Positions 15,510-25,462 of a DNA stretch of 64,000 nucleotides are shown here, in pieces (position 1 is the first letter of the stretch; each line of letters opens with the position of its first letter). The notes below the pieces were generated by a model. That model had not been told where the DNA came from. It saw only the letters and a program-made list of their open reading frames with translations, and made no database searches. Origin of the DNA: UBA1189 sp045612065 (lineage in GTDB: Bacteria; Bacteroidota; Bacteroidia; Bacteroidales; Bacteroidaceae); assembly GCA_045612065.1 (NCBI GenBank), contig JAZKYH010000050.1, forward strand, positions 24,774-88,773, read 5' to 3'. The position numbers were made by a program, and so were the translations under genes.

Positions 15510-18491
15510 ATGAAAGGTAAATTGATGATGTTATTGGCTTGGCTCTTTATGGGTGTAAGCGTAGTAACAGCACAGGTATCTAAGGTCTCTGGTGTTGTTA
15601 TTGGAGCCGAGGATGGTGAGCCTGTGATTGGTGCAACAGTCACAGTGAAGGGTATCCCTACAGTGGGTACTATTACTGACCTTGATGGTAAGTTTGTTCT
15701 TGAAAATCTTCCGGGTAATGCCAAAACTCTGGTGTTCTCGTATGTCGGAATGGCTACTAAAGAGGTTCCTGTGCGCTCTTATGTGAAAGTTGAACTACAG
15801 CCTGATGCTGAGATGCTGGAGGACGTGATTATTACAGGTTACGGCTCGGCTAAGAAATTAGGTTCGGTAGTAGGTTCTGCCATCGCCGTATCAGGAGAAA
15901 AACTGGAGAAACTTCCTGTGGCAAATATCGGTGATGCGTTGCAGGGCCAGGTCTCAGGTCTGCAGGTGTACACTTCCAGTGGTGAACCCAGTGCGGGCGT
16001 TAGCATCCGCTTGCGTGGCGTGAGTTCTATCAGCAGTAGCTCTGAACCGCTCTTCATTCTCGATGGTTCGCCCATCTCTTCAGGTGCATTTACTGCGTTG
16101 AACCCCAACGACATTGAGTCTATGACAGTATTGAAGGATGCCTCTTCAACTGCTATTTATGGATCGCGTGCGGCGAATGGTGTCGTTATTTTGACTTCAA
16201 AGAAGGGTAAAAAGGGTCAGAAGGCAAAAATTAATGTGAGCGCGCAGTATGGTATCTCTCAGATGACTGGCGACAATGCACAGATGATGAATGCTGAGCA
16301 GTGGCTGAACTTCCAGGAGGTGCTTGACCCCAATTTGAAGTATGATGCAGATTTCCAAAAGTCAAAGAAGTTTACCATAGATAACGGCATTTCTACTGAC
16401 TGGGCTAAGGTATTCTTCGGAGGTACTGCTCCTACGAAGCAATTGGATGTTAATGTAACTGGAGGTAACGATGTTCTTAACTACTATCTTTCAATGGGAC
16501 ACTATGATGCTGAAGGTATCATGGATGACTCCAATATGCGTCGTGAGACATTCCGCTCAAATCTTGAGTCGAATGTAAACAATTGGATGAAGGTGGGTGC
16601 CAATTTGAACCTTTCTTACCAGAAGTTCCTGACGGCTGCATTTGGAGAATATGGCAGTTCTCCTTACAACAAGGCTTTTGCTGCACGTACTTATCGTCCA
16701 GACCAATCATACTATGAAGTCTTGACCGATAAGAAAGGTAATTTCACAGGCTTTGGTAAACGTATGGACTACTTTGACAAGATAAATGATTATAACCCCT
16801 ATTACTTGTCAGAGATTCAGCCCAGTTCGAATGATATGGTACGTCTCAATGGTAACACGTACATCAATATCAATCCGATTAAGGGTTTGAACATCCGTTC
16901 TGCGCAAGGTGTCGATGCATTCGATTACCGTTCTTCGTTTGTAGCGCTTCCTACAGGCCCGTTTGAGGGTATGGGTATGGCTGCCGAACAGTTCCAACGT
17001 TCTTATTCATTCACGCTGACCAATACAGCAGAATACAAGTTTAATGTGAATGGTAGAAACGATTTCACATTCTTGATTGGTCAAGAGGCAATCGTAAGTA
17101 AGAATGACGCTTTTAGCGTCGATGTAGATGGACTTACAGATCCTCGTTTGGTATTGATGAGTGCAGCTTCTGTTCCGAGTTTGCCTGGACATTCGAAGAA
17201 CGAGAAGGTCTTCAATTCATACTTCACTACATTCGCTTACTGCTTTGGTGACAAGTATTTCTTGGATGCCAGTTTCCGTCGCGATGGTTCTTCTCTTTTC
17301 GCTAAGAATCATCGTTGGGGTAACTTCTGGTCGGCAGGTGCCATGTGGAACATTGCTCAGGAGAATTTCATGAGAAATGTTACTTGGATGAACAAACTCC
17401 AACTCAAGGCAAGTTATGGCTCTGTGGGTAACTCTTCGGGTCTTTCTCCCTATATGGCCTTGGGTCTTGTAGGTACTGGCCCCTTGTATAATGGTCAAGG
17501 TGGTACAGCAATCGCTAACCCTGCTAATCCCGACTTGACTTGGGAGGTGATGAAGTCGACCAACATTGCATTGAGCACCCGTGTAGTCAATCGTGTTGAT
17601 TTGGACGTGGAGTTCTATAACCGCAAGACCGAGGATATGCTAATGGCTATCCCTTATTCCTATACTACAGGTTTCGCCAGCGGTTGGGGTAATGTGGCTG
17701 GTATGCGCAACCGAGGTTTCGATGCAAGTGCTAACGTTGATGTGTTGCAGAATCTCTCTGGTGTTAATTGGAGCATTTCTGCTAACATAAACTATAACCA
17801 GAATGAGATTACCTCACTCTTTAACGGAATGGACGAATATGTAATTGCTAATACTGGTTTGAAATTACAAGTGGGTAAGCCTTATGGTGAATACTTCCAG
17901 ACTCGTTGGGCGGGTGTTGACCCTCGTGACGGTTACAATATGTGGTTCGATAAGGATGGCAACCTGACCAAGCAATACTCAGAAGACGATGCCGTATTCA
18001 CAGGAAAACAGCGTTATGCTCCATGGAGTGGTGGATTTGGTACTCGCCTTGCATGGAAGGGATTGCTTGTAAGTGCCGACTTCGCATTCATCTATGGTCA
18101 GTATATGATTAACAACGAACGTTGGTTCACTGAGAATCCACAGTTTGCCTCGGATACAAACCAAACTCTTGCGATGCTTACTATGTGGCAAAGACCTGGT
18201 GATATTACCAATATCTCTACACCGGATTCTCCGATGCAGTTGAAAGATACTCATTTATTGGAGGATGCATCTTTCATGCGCTTGAAGAACTTGACAGTGA
18301 GTTATACGCTCCCCCACTCATGGATGCGTAAGACACAATTTATGGGTGGCTGTCGTGTATATTTCGTAGGACGTAACCTCTTGACCTTTACAAAGTATCA
18401 GGGTTATGACCCCGAGGTTGACAGCAACGTGCAGATTGGTAACTATCCGAACACTAAGCAGTATACGCTGGGATTGGAGTTGACTTTCTAA
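15510..18491 (+). CDS. SusC/RagA-family TonB-dependent outer-membrane transporter
   Basis: This 993-residue outer-membrane importer starts with a signal peptide ending near VVTAQ. An N-terminal carboxypeptidase-D-regulatory-like domain follows (about residues 25-105, VSGVVIGAEDGEPVIGATVTVKG), then the TonB plug (about 110-235, containing LRGVSSISSSSEPLFILDG and VLKDASSTAIYGSRAANGV, both SusC hallmarks), then the 22-strand barrel ending in LGLELTF. It works with the SusD-like lipoprotein that follows by 27 bases. The linked secreted C10 protease and absence of glycosidases suggest a RagA-like peptide importer rather than a glycan one. Confidence 0.95.
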   Translation: MKGKLMMLLAWLFMGVSVVTAQVSKVSGVVIGAEDGEPVIGATVTVKGIPTVGTITDLDGKFVLENLPGNAKTLVFSYVGMATKEVPVRSYVKVELQPDAEMLEDVIITGYGSAKKLGSVVGSAIAVSGEKLEKLPVANIGDALQGQVSGLQVYTSSGEPSAGVSIRLRGVSSISSSSEPLFILDGSPISSGAFTALNPNDIESMTVLKDASSTAIYGSRAANGVVILTSKKGKKGQKAKINVSAQYGISQMTGDNAQMMNAEQWLNFQEVLDPNLKYDADFQKSKKFTIDNGISTDWAKVFFGGTAPTKQLDVNVTGGNDVLNYYLSMGHYDAEGIMDDSNMRRETFRSNLESNVNNWMKVGANLNLSYQKFLTAAFGEYGSSPYNKAFAARTYRPDQSYYEVLTDKKGNFTGFGKRMDYFDKINDYNPYYLSEIQPSSNDMVRLNGNTYININPIKGLNIRSAQGVDAFDYRSSFVALPTGPFEGMGMAAEQFQRSYSFTLTNTAEYKFNVNGRNDFTFLIGQEAIVSKNDAFSVDVDGLTDPRLVLMSAASVPSLPGHSKNEKVFNSYFTTFAYCFGDKYFLDASFRRDGSSLFAKNHRWGNFWSAGAMWNIAQENFMRNVTWMNKLQLKASYGSVGNSSGLSPYMALGLVGTGPLYNGQGGTAIANPANPDLTWEVMKSTNIALSTRVVNRVDLDVEFYNRKTEDMLMAIPYSYTTGFASGWGNVAGMRNRGFDASANVDVLQNLSGVNWSISANINYNQNEITSLFNGMDEYVIANTGLKLQVGKPYGEYFQTRWAGVDPRDGYNMWFDKDGNLTKQYSEDDAVFTGKQRYAPWSGGFGTRLAWKGLLVSADFAFIYGQYMINNERWFTENPQFASDTNQTLAMLTMWQRPGDITNISTPDSPMQLKDTHLLEDASFMRLKNLTVSYTLPHSWMRKTQFMGGCRVYFVGRNLLTFTKYQGYDPEVDSNVQIGNYPNTKQYTLGLELTF

Positions 18492-18518
18492 TTATTAACA
18501 CATAGTGAAACTATATAT

Positions 18519-20072
18519 ATGAAGAAACTACAAATATTATTAGCGTCGGTATTCGTTGCATTTGGAATTACCTCTTGCGACATGGATACCTACCCGTACG
18601 ATAGTATTGAGGAGTCAACCTATATGACTTCCTTGAATGACTTTGCTAATGCTCGAATTGGTCTTTATTCTTATTATCGTTCGCTTACGACTGGTGGCTT
18701 TATCTTGGCTCCTGAAGTCCAGTGCGATGCTTTCCATGCAGTGGCAGGATTCTCTAACTCTTATGGAAGTCTATATCGTTGGGATTTTCAACCTTCGGAA
18801 GGAACATTTGAATCGATCTGGGCCGCCTACTATGCGCAGATTTCTCGCGCCAACTACTTTATTGATAGCTATGAGAAAGCTTTGAAGGGTGAGAGCGGTA
18901 CGTTTAGCAAGGAGGAGTTGAAGATTATGGGTGCTTACGCAGCTGAGGCTTACTTTACCCGTGCTTATGACTATTTGCACCTTGCAGGTTATTTCTGTGA
19001 GGCTTATGATGCGAAGACAGCCGATAAAGTGTTAGGACTTCCCTTGCAGACGACCTATGCTCCTTCTTCGGATGCCTCTACCTATCCTGGTCGTGCAACC
19101 TTGAAAGCTACCTTTGTTCTGATTATGAGCGATATCAAGCAGGCTGAGACGTTGGTTAATCCAGAGCTTATCCTCGGCGAGAACCAAAGAAAAATTAATT
19201 ACATCTCTAAGGATGTGGTTACTGCTTTGAAGGCTCGTGCAGCATTGCAGATGCAGGACTATAAAACTGCAGTCTCTGCTTCAACATCTTTAATCTCTTC
19301 TGCCAAGTATCCGTTGGTTGCTACTGTAGCGGAGTATCGTAAGATGTGGGTTAACGATGAAGGTTCTGAGGTAATGTGGCAAATCTATATGAGCCCCGAT
19401 GAGTTGGGTTCTTCTACGGGAACTGCTTTCTGGGGTTCATACAAGGAGGACTCTACTACCATGAAAATGGACTATATCCCTTCACAGAAGTTGCTTGATT
19501 TGTACGATGAGGAAGATGATATTCGTTTCCCCGTGTTCTTTGCACCATTTAACTTGAAGGTAGCTTCTGGTGCAAGTGGTGAAATCTATGTGTTCAACAA
19601 ATATCCCGGTAATCCCAATCTCTACGCTTCGCTTAATACGGACAACCACTTTACTAACATGTCAAAGCCTTTCCGTATCGCTGAACAGTATTTGATTGCG
19701 GCAGAAGCTTATCTTGGTATGAATGACTTGGACAAGGCTGGTACTTACTTGAACTTGTTGATGGCTAAGCGTATTGCAGGTTTCAAGAAATCTAATTACT
19801 CAGATGCCACAATATTGATGAATGCCATAAAGGCCGAGCGTCAGCGAGAGTTGGTAGGTGAAGGCTTCCGCTTGACTGACCTCAAGCGTTGGAGAGAGGG
19901 TGTAAAACGTGAGAATGCAGTTCAAAACAGAAGCTTGGTGCTCTATCCTGGTGCTGAGACAACTACTGCCCTGACAAAGTCTGCAGATGATTATCGCATG
20001 GTATGGCCCATCCCCAAGTCAGAAACAGACGTTAATCCTCAGATTAAAAACCAACAGAATCCTGGTTATTAA
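18519..20072 (+). CDS. SusD/RagB-family nutrient-binding lipoprotein
   Basis: The 517-residue lipoprotein has its lipidated cysteine at residue 20 (GITSC). It has SusD-type TPR-like helices (AAEAYFTRAYDYLHLAGYF near 130-150) and the C-terminal RagB/SusD block with AEAYLGMNDLDKAGTYLNLL and ERQRELVGEGFRLTDLKRW. It forms the lid of the SusC transporter at the cell surface and binds the substrate. It is encoded directly downstream of susC and followed by an accessory lipoprotein gene. Confidence 0.95.
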   Translation: MKKLQILLASVFVAFGITSCDMDTYPYDSIEESTYMTSLNDFANARIGLYSYYRSLTTGGFILAPEVQCDAFHAVAGFSNSYGSLYRWDFQPSEGTFESIWAAYYAQISRANYFIDSYEKALKGESGTFSKEELKIMGAYAAEAYFTRAYDYLHLAGYFCEAYDAKTADKVLGLPLQTTYAPSSDASTYPGRATLKATFVLIMSDIKQAETLVNPELILGENQRKINYISKDVVTALKARAALQMQDYKTAVSASTSLISSAKYPLVATVAEYRKMWVNDEGSEVMWQIYMSPDELGSSTGTAFWGSYKEDSTTMKMDYIPSQKLLDLYDEEDDIRFPVFFAPFNLKVASGASGEIYVFNKYPGNPNLYASLNTDNHFTNMSKPFRIAEQYLIAAEAYLGMNDLDKAGTYLNLLMAKRIAGFKKSNYSDATILMNAIKAERQRELVGEGFRLTDLKRWREGVKRENAVQNRSLVLYPGAETTTALTKSADDYRMVWPIPKSETDVNPQIKNQQNPGY

Positions 20073-20092
20073 TGTAATAAAATGTAATCGTA

Positions 20093-20998
20093 ATGAAATT
20101 AAATAAGATATACGCATTTTTGCTCGCTGCGATGGTCTTTGCAGGATGCTCTGATGAAGACGAGATCTCTTGGAATAACCAGGATGCGACTGTCGGCATG
20201 GGCGAGGTTGAGTTCGCTTGTAAAGAGAACAAAGGAATAGTAAGCGTTCCTGTTGTTGTTGAGGGAAATCGCAATGGTGCCATTGAGGTGACTGTAGATG
20301 TAGCTGAGTCTGGTGATAATCCTGCTATGGCAAATGTACATTACTTCCTTACCTCGAATAAAATTATCATTCCTGCAGATGCAGCCGAAGGGAGAGTAGA
20401 ATTCAGAGTTGTTGATGATAATGACATTAATGAATCTCGTACCTTTGTTATCACACTTAAGAGTGTACAAGGAAAGGCTACTATTGATGCTGATGCAAAA
20501 AGCACAGTTGTGGTGGTGAAGGACAACGACTCTCAATTGTATGAAAGATTGCAGGGCCGTTGGAAAATGACATCCGATAGTGAATATTTGGGTGCTCTTT
20601 CATGGAAGGTGAATATCATAGGCGTTGAAGAGGGTGCCGAGGGTTACAATGAAGTGCTTCAGGTTACAGGTCTTGCCGAATATGAAGGTACATCTATGAC
20701 CTTGCAGTTCAATTATGATAATGCGACCAAGAAGGGCTGCGTATACATCCCATTTGGAGTTCTTTTAGCAAAAGGTGCCGACTTAGGTTTTGATGAAGCC
20801 TATGATATCAAGACTGCAACGTTTGATAGCAAAAACAATTTTATCACAACGGGCGGAATATACGGCTATTGGAACGAAGACTTTACGGAGATAACATTCG
20901 ATAAAGGTCAGGCTTTGTATGCTTGGGTATACTATAATGGTAGCCCAACAGCTGATTCGTTTCTCTTCGATTGTTCAAACATCAAGTTGACAAAGTGA
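20093..20998 (+). CDS. Calx-beta-like surface lipoprotein of the SusCD operon
   Basis: This 301-residue lipoprotein (MVFAGC, cysteine 19) has an N-terminal Calx-beta-like fold at about residues 35-145, where VSVPVVVEGNRNGAIEVTV and ADAAEGRVEFRVVDDND are typical. It also has a C-terminal beta domain with LQGRWKMTSDS, resembling the lipocalin-like or DUF-type tails of SusE-position proteins. It occupies the slot where Sus-type loci encode an accessory surface binding protein, so substrate binding is likely. The family of the C-terminal domain is not identified. Confidence 0.75.
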   Translation: MKLNKIYAFLLAAMVFAGCSDEDEISWNNQDATVGMGEVEFACKENKGIVSVPVVVEGNRNGAIEVTVDVAESGDNPAMANVHYFLTSNKIIIPADAAEGRVEFRVVDDNDINESRTFVITLKSVQGKATIDADAKSTVVVVKDNDSQLYERLQGRWKMTSDSEYLGALSWKVNIIGVEEGAEGYNEVLQVTGLAEYEGTSMTLQFNYDNATKKGCVYIPFGVLLAKGADLGFDEAYDIKTATFDSKNNFITTGGIYGYWNEDFTEITFDKGQALYAWVYYNGSPTADSFLFDCSNIKLTK

Positions 20999-21023
20999 TA
21001 TTGTTTGAGATGTAGAGATGGAG

Positions 21024-21051
21024 GTGCTAGGAGGAACAAGGCTTCTGGCAC
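21024..21051 (+). terminator. Hairpin between the third SusCD-operon gene and the C10 protease
   Basis: A 10-bp stem with G-T pairs (GTGCTAGGAG with CTTCTGGCAC), an 8-base loop, then TCCTTCTTTTT. It probably terminates part of the transcription, so the C10 and fimbrillin-like genes may be expressed at a lower level. Confidence 0.65.
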
Positions 21052-21079
21052 TCCTTCTTTTTAACATAAAGCTGTGGCT

Positions 21080-22708
21080 ATGAAAAAAACATTTCTTTTC
21101 TTTTTGATTACCATCTTCTTCTCTTTTGCTGGTCAGGCTAGAGAGGTCAGTGAGCAGTATGCGAGAGAATATGTTCTCAACTATATGTCCTTGCGTACTT
21201 CAGAAGAGCATGCCATCAAGAGTCTTGAGAGGGTCAGTTCTTCTTGTTATTTTATCAATCTGGCTCCACAAGGTTGGGTTATACTCTCAGCAGATGACGT
21301 AGTTGACCCTATCCTTGCATATTCTCTAAATGGCAGCCTGAAAGAGAATAACATGCCTGAAAATATGCGCTATGTCATGTCGGCATTTGAGAAAAACATC
21401 GAGGAGGTCGTTCGAGTTGAGAAAACACAACACCCTCGTTGGATGCATCCGGTGGTTTCGTTTACTCGTGCTGGTGATAATAAGATAGAACCGCTTATCC
21501 AAGTCAATTGGAACCAAAGTACGCCCTACAACACCTATTGCCCACGTAAAGAGGCCTTGGTGGGTTGTGTGGCTGTGGCTATGGCACAGGCGATGAGCGT
21601 GCATCGCTATCCTGCACGTCCACAAGGACAAGTGAGTTATGCTAGTGCCTTATATGGAGGTTTGAATATCAATTTTGATAATGAGCGTGCTTATAACTGG
21701 GATAATATCATGAATCCTGAGATGGATAATTATGATGATTTGGCACGCTTCCTCTATCATGCTGGTATGAGTGTCCGTATGGTTTATGGAGTGGACAAGT
21801 CGGGTATTCCAAGTAGTGAGGTAAGTCGTATATCGCAGGCGTTGATGAATCATTTCTCTTATCCTGAAGGGGTTACCTATCATTGGCGTGATACATATGA
21901 TGGTGATTGGGCACAAATGCTGTTGAATGAGCTGAGTGCGGGCAGAGCAATTGTTTACAATGCAATTGATTCAAAAGCAAAGGCCGGACATAGTTTCAAT
22001 ATTGATGGTTACGATGGTAACAGCCTGTTTCATGTCAATTGGGGTTGGGGAGGACATGGTAATGGATACTTCTCTCTTACCTACTTGCTTGACAAATCGA
22101 TGAACATGAACTACGACGAAGAGCATGTTGCTGTAGTGGGTATTGGTTCGCCAGCGCAGTTGTTCCGTAGCATTTCGCTAAGCAACAACCATATCGAAGG
22201 TGGCCTTACCGCTGGCGCTGTAGTGGGTAGTGTTTTGGTAAATGGGGAGAAGCCTTTGGGTAATTATGAATTAAGTGTACATGGAATTAATAATTCTAGT
22301 ACAGATTCAGAGGCCTCGGTGCCTTTCGTTATAGAAGATGGCTTGCTTAGAACCACAGAGGTCTTGCAGCAGAGAATCGAGCCATGGAGTATCGAGATTA
22401 GCGTTCTTGATACGAAGAGTGGCGCTGAGCTGACTCAAGGATTTAGAGTGTACGTGGATCCTTGGCAAAGTTTGGAGACTACCACCTCTTTGTCTTATAA
22501 TCGTGCAGAGAGAACCTTTACGCTCAAGACAAAACATAATGTAAGCTATACCTTGACCGATAATATGGGCAATGTTGTCGCTGGTGGAAATCTGGAGCCC
22601 GTCCCCGAGTTGGTCCTCGATATGGATGACTTTTCAGAAGACGAGTATCTGCTCAAATTACAATGTGAGGAAGAGGTAAAGGATATCAGAATCATCAATA
22701 ATAAATAA
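21080..22708 (+). CDS. C10-family cysteine protease with T9SS-type C terminus
   Basis: The 542-residue secreted protease is of the streptopain/interpain type. The signal peptide ends near AGQA (residue 20). Residues 21-125 resemble the Spi/PrtT propeptide, which keeps the zymogen inactive. The catalytic cysteine is C163 in VGCVAVAMAQ and the histidine is H304 in AGHSFNIDGYDG. The last 70 residues (YTLTDNMGNVVAGG ... EYLLKLQ) resemble a T9SS type A sorting domain, suggesting secretion to the surface. A GTG at 21074 is an alternative start two codons earlier. The next gene starts 1 base after the stop. Confidence 0.92.
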   Translation: MKKTFLFFLITIFFSFAGQAREVSEQYAREYVLNYMSLRTSEEHAIKSLERVSSSCYFINLAPQGWVILSADDVVDPILAYSLNGSLKENNMPENMRYVMSAFEKNIEEVVRVEKTQHPRWMHPVVSFTRAGDNKIEPLIQVNWNQSTPYNTYCPRKEALVGCVAVAMAQAMSVHRYPARPQGQVSYASALYGGLNINFDNERAYNWDNIMNPEMDNYDDLARFLYHAGMSVRMVYGVDKSGIPSSEVSRISQALMNHFSYPEGVTYHWRDTYDGDWAQMLLNELSAGRAIVYNAIDSKAKAGHSFNIDGYDGNSLFHVNWGWGGHGNGYFSLTYLLDKSMNMNYDEEHVAVVGIGSPAQLFRSISLSNNHIEGGLTAGAVVGSVLVNGEKPLGNYELSVHGINNSSTDSEASVPFVIEDGLLRTTEVLQQRIEPWSIEISVLDTKSGAELTQGFRVYVDPWQSLETTTSLSYNRAERTFTLKTKHNVSYTLTDNMGNVVAGGNLEPVPELVLDMDDFSEDEYLLKLQCEEEVKDIRIINNK

Positions 22709-22709
22709 T

Positions 22710-23846
22710 ATGACTCCGATGATGAAAACGAATAAGTCTTTTTATATGCTTGGGCTTGCTTTCTCGCTCTGCCTTTTATCTTGTGGTGAGGATGAACCCG
22801 ACGTGGAACAAAATGAAGCTGAGAAAGCTATCACCATAAGTACCACCGTATTCACTCAGGCGAGCCCCACATTGGATTTTGTCGAAGGTGATGCAATGAA
22901 TCTATTTGCCAAGACCTATGGCTCGGCTTCTGCCCCCAACAAGGTAGATGATGTGAAGGCCGTTTCTTGTGGTGGAAGTTGGAAGATAGAGCCGGAGGTG
23001 ATGATTGGTGAGAGCGAGAACCTGTTCATATATGCCTATGCTCCCTACACCGAAGGACTGGAGGAGACAGCAGCCATCCCAGTAGATGTGCATAGCCAGC
23101 AAGATGTGCTGTATTCTGGCTCGTATGTCCCTGTGAGCTATCGAACGAATCATGCCAAGTTAACAATGAAACATGCACTTACCTTAGTTTCATTCAATAT
23201 ATCGTCGCAAGGCTATTCAGGAAAGGGTGAGTTGCAACGCTTCTCTATCTTTGGCGATGAGGTATATACCAGTGGCGTGATGTCCATTGATAAGGGTAAT
23301 GTTATAGGTAAGGGGAAAGAAGTCTTTGAAATGGTAATTTCAAAAACCATCATTCCCGATGGTTGGGAGAATGATTTGCCCAGAATGTGGCAGATTCCTT
23401 TCTCTACCAAAGGGACAGAGGCATATTTGGATATTACGATTGATGATAAGTCCTACAAGGTTGTTTTTCCCGAGGTTGAAATGAAGAGCGGATTCCAATA
23501 TATCTTCCGTATGGTGCTTTCTGATTATGGGTTGGAGTTTATTCCCGACCAAACTCAAACAATATCTTTGAGTGTCGAGTCTGACCACCCCGATCAGTTA
23601 GATGGATATGGCGTGTTGCATATCACCCATTCGGCAGATTCGATGATTGTTCCTGAATTGTTGGGAGATAATGTGTTTGGTTCAGTACGTTGGGGAGATG
23701 AATTGGTCTCAACATATCATGTTGGAGAGAATCACTTTTATAATCAGAATGGGAACAAGGTGATGTCTGTTGAGACTTGGAATTCAATTGGATTCAAACT
23801 AAAGAATCTGATTGGAGTTGAGGTGATAGATATATCACAATATTGA
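22710..23846 (+). CDS. Fimbrillin-like lipoprotein
   Basis: The product has 378 residues; the start is 22710 or the in-frame ATGs at 22719 and 22722. A lipobox (LCLLSC) precedes a domain with DFVEGDAMNLFAK and the AKLTMKHALTLVSFNI core, which is characteristic of Bacteroidetes fimbrillin-family (FimA/Mfa-like) proteins. Such proteins form fimbriae or act as anchored surface proteins. I cannot tell whether this one polymerises. It is tightly linked to the C10 protease gene (1-base gap), so the two are coexpressed. A role as the protease's inhibitor is conceivable, but nothing in the sequence shows it. Confidence 0.72.
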   Translation: MTPMMKTNKSFYMLGLAFSLCLLSCGEDEPDVEQNEAEKAITISTTVFTQASPTLDFVEGDAMNLFAKTYGSASAPNKVDDVKAVSCGGSWKIEPEVMIGESENLFIYAYAPYTEGLEETAAIPVDVHSQQDVLYSGSYVPVSYRTNHAKLTMKHALTLVSFNISSQGYSGKGELQRFSIFGDEVYTSGVMSIDKGNVIGKGKEVFEMVISKTIIPDGWENDLPRMWQIPFSTKGTEAYLDITIDDKSYKVVFPEVEMKSGFQYIFRMVLSDYGLEFIPDQTQTISLSVESDHPDQLDGYGVLHITHSADSMIVPELLGDNVFGSVRWGDELVSTYHVGENHFYNQNGNKVMSVETWNSIGFKLKNLIGVEVIDISQY

Positions 23847-24149
23847 TGCTTTTTAAGAATTCAGAATATGACAAAAAGAGGTGGAAAATCAGACAGAGGC
23901 AATAGTTTTATTGCAGCGCTGCAATAAAATTATTAGACAAAGGCTTTTTGAAAAATCTCTTTGTCCAATTTTTCCAGGGGACAGAGTTCTCAGAAAAACG
24001 TGTATTTTCAGTGAGTGAAATAGTTTTATTTTTGCCCTGGCAAGGATCAATTCAGAATTAGCGAAGTTCTTCCTTGCCAAGCCAAAAGTCAAAATCGTTT
24101 ACTCGTTTACAGCTTAGACTCATCTCGACATACATCACCATTTCTAATC
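23847..24149. other. Intergenic region with palindromes between convergent genes
   Basis: These 303 bases hold a 24-bp perfect palindrome (23906-23929), an inverted repeat TGGCAAGGA/TCCTTGCCA (24038-24046, 24071-24079), and a 12-bp direct repeat AATAGTTTTATT at 23901 and 24019. No gene is visible. Confidence 0.7.
23906..23929. terminator. 24-bp perfect palindrome, possible bidirectional terminator
   Basis: The half-site is TTTTATTGCAGC followed directly by its reverse complement. The A/T runs outside a GC core fit a bidirectional terminator for the C10/fimbrillin genes and the convergent M16 gene. Confidence 0.55.
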
Positions 24150-25385
24150 CTAATTGTTAGGACTGGCTTTGTAGTACAGCACGCTACTGTTTTTCTTCGT
24201 GAATACTTTACGGGCTGTGTGGCGTATGTCATTGGCCGATACGGAGCAGTAGTGGGCGAGTTCATCGGTGAGTTCGCGGTCTTGCCCGATGAGTTCCAAT
24301 TGTGCGATGTTGACGGCACGGTTCAGGTAGTTGATGTTGTTGAACGTGCGCTCTGATTCTGAGCGGTTGCGCACCTTGTTGAGTTCTTCGGTCGGTACGG
24401 TTATCCGCTTCAATGTATCCAGTTCATCCCACACAGCCTGCTCGGCCTGTTCTATGGTGATGCCCTCGGCCAGTCTTCCCATGATATAGAGGAGTCCGCT
24501 GTCAATGCTTCCCTGTATGTAGGCATCGATGGAGGTGAAGAGGTGCTTGTCGTGGATGAGGTGACGGATGAGGCGGCTCGACTGTCCGGCCGAGAGAAGA
24601 TCGGTGATGAGGTCGCACACATGGTACTCCTGATTCTTGCGGTCGGCCATGTGAAAGGCCATCACGAGCATGTCGGTAGGGGCGTTGCGGTATACGGTCT
24701 TGCGGCGCTGGCGCTGTTGGGGAGGCTCTTGGAGTTGGGGGCGTGGTGCTATGTCGCTCTTGGGAAGAGGCCCGAACCATTTCTCGGCCAGTCGCACCAC
24801 CTCGTCAAACGTGATATTGCCTACTACGGAGAGGATGGCATTGCTTGGGGTGTAGTGGCGATGGTAGAAGTCCATCACGCTCTCCAGCGTGGCCTGTTCT
24901 ATGTGCTCCACGCACAATCCTATCGTAGGCCATCGGTAAGGGTGTACCTTGTATGCGAGTGCACGTACGTGATGGTGTATGTCGCCGTAGGGGCGATTGA
25001 GGTGTCGTTGCTTGAACTCCTCAATGACTACGCCCTTCTGTACCTCCACGCTCTGCTCAGTGAGGGCAAGGCCCATCATGCGGTCCGATTCGAGCCAGAA
25101 GGCCGTCTCAACGTTGCTGCAGGGTAGGGCGATGTAGTAGTTGGTGAGGTCATTATTGGTCCAAGCATTGTTTTCCCCTCCGGCTAATTGCACATGGGTG
25201 TCGTAGTCGGGGATATTGACAGAACCCTCGAACATCAAGTGCTCCAAGAGGTGAGCATAGCCTGTGCGCTCGGGATCTTCGTGACGTGCACCTACGTTAT
25301 AAAGCACGTTTACCGCCACCATCTGTGTGGTGGGGTCTTCGTGGTGTACGATACGTAGCCCGTTGGCGAGAGTGTGACGATTCAT
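24150..25385 (-). CDS. M16-family zinc peptidase
   Basis: The 411-residue protein is of the pitrilysin/processing-peptidase family. The inverted zinc motif HxxEH is seen as HLLEHLMFEGS (histidines about 47 and 51), with the distal glutamate in the following helix (VETAFWLESDRM or VQKGVVIEEF). A second M16 domain covers the C-terminal half (PPQQRQRRKTVYR onward) and lacks the zinc motif, as usual. There is no signal peptide, so it is probably cytoplasmic or periplasmic by another route. It is on the same strand as, and 77 bases after, the cyclophilin gene. Confidence 0.9.
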   Translation of the reverse strand: MNRHTLANGLRIVHHEDPTTQMVAVNVLYNVGARHEDPERTGYAHLLEHLMFEGSVNIPDYDTHVQLAGGENNAWTNNDLTNYYIALPCSNVETAFWLESDRMMGLALTEQSVEVQKGVVIEEFKQRHLNRPYGDIHHHVRALAYKVHPYRWPTIGLCVEHIEQATLESVMDFYHRHYTPSNAILSVVGNITFDEVVRLAEKWFGPLPKSDIAPRPQLQEPPQQRQRRKTVYRNAPTDMLVMAFHMADRKNQEYHVCDLITDLLSAGQSSRLIRHLIHDKHLFTSIDAYIQGSIDSGLLYIMGRLAEGITIEQAEQAVWDELDTLKRITVPTEELNKVRNRSESERTFNNINYLNRAVNIAQLELIGQDRELTDELAHYCSVSANDIRHTARKVFTKKNSSVLYYKASPNN

Positions 25386-25462
25386 TTAAAGTCTTGTGTT
25401 TGTCCTCCCTTCTAACTAACTCCTCAAGAGGAGAATTCTGGTATCGCTGGGGAGTTTAGTAC

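Noticed and set aside
22710..23846. Gene after the C10 protease as its staphostatin/Spi-type inhibitor
   Set aside because: At 378 residues with a fimbrillin-like core it does not resemble the small inhibitors; only position would support it.
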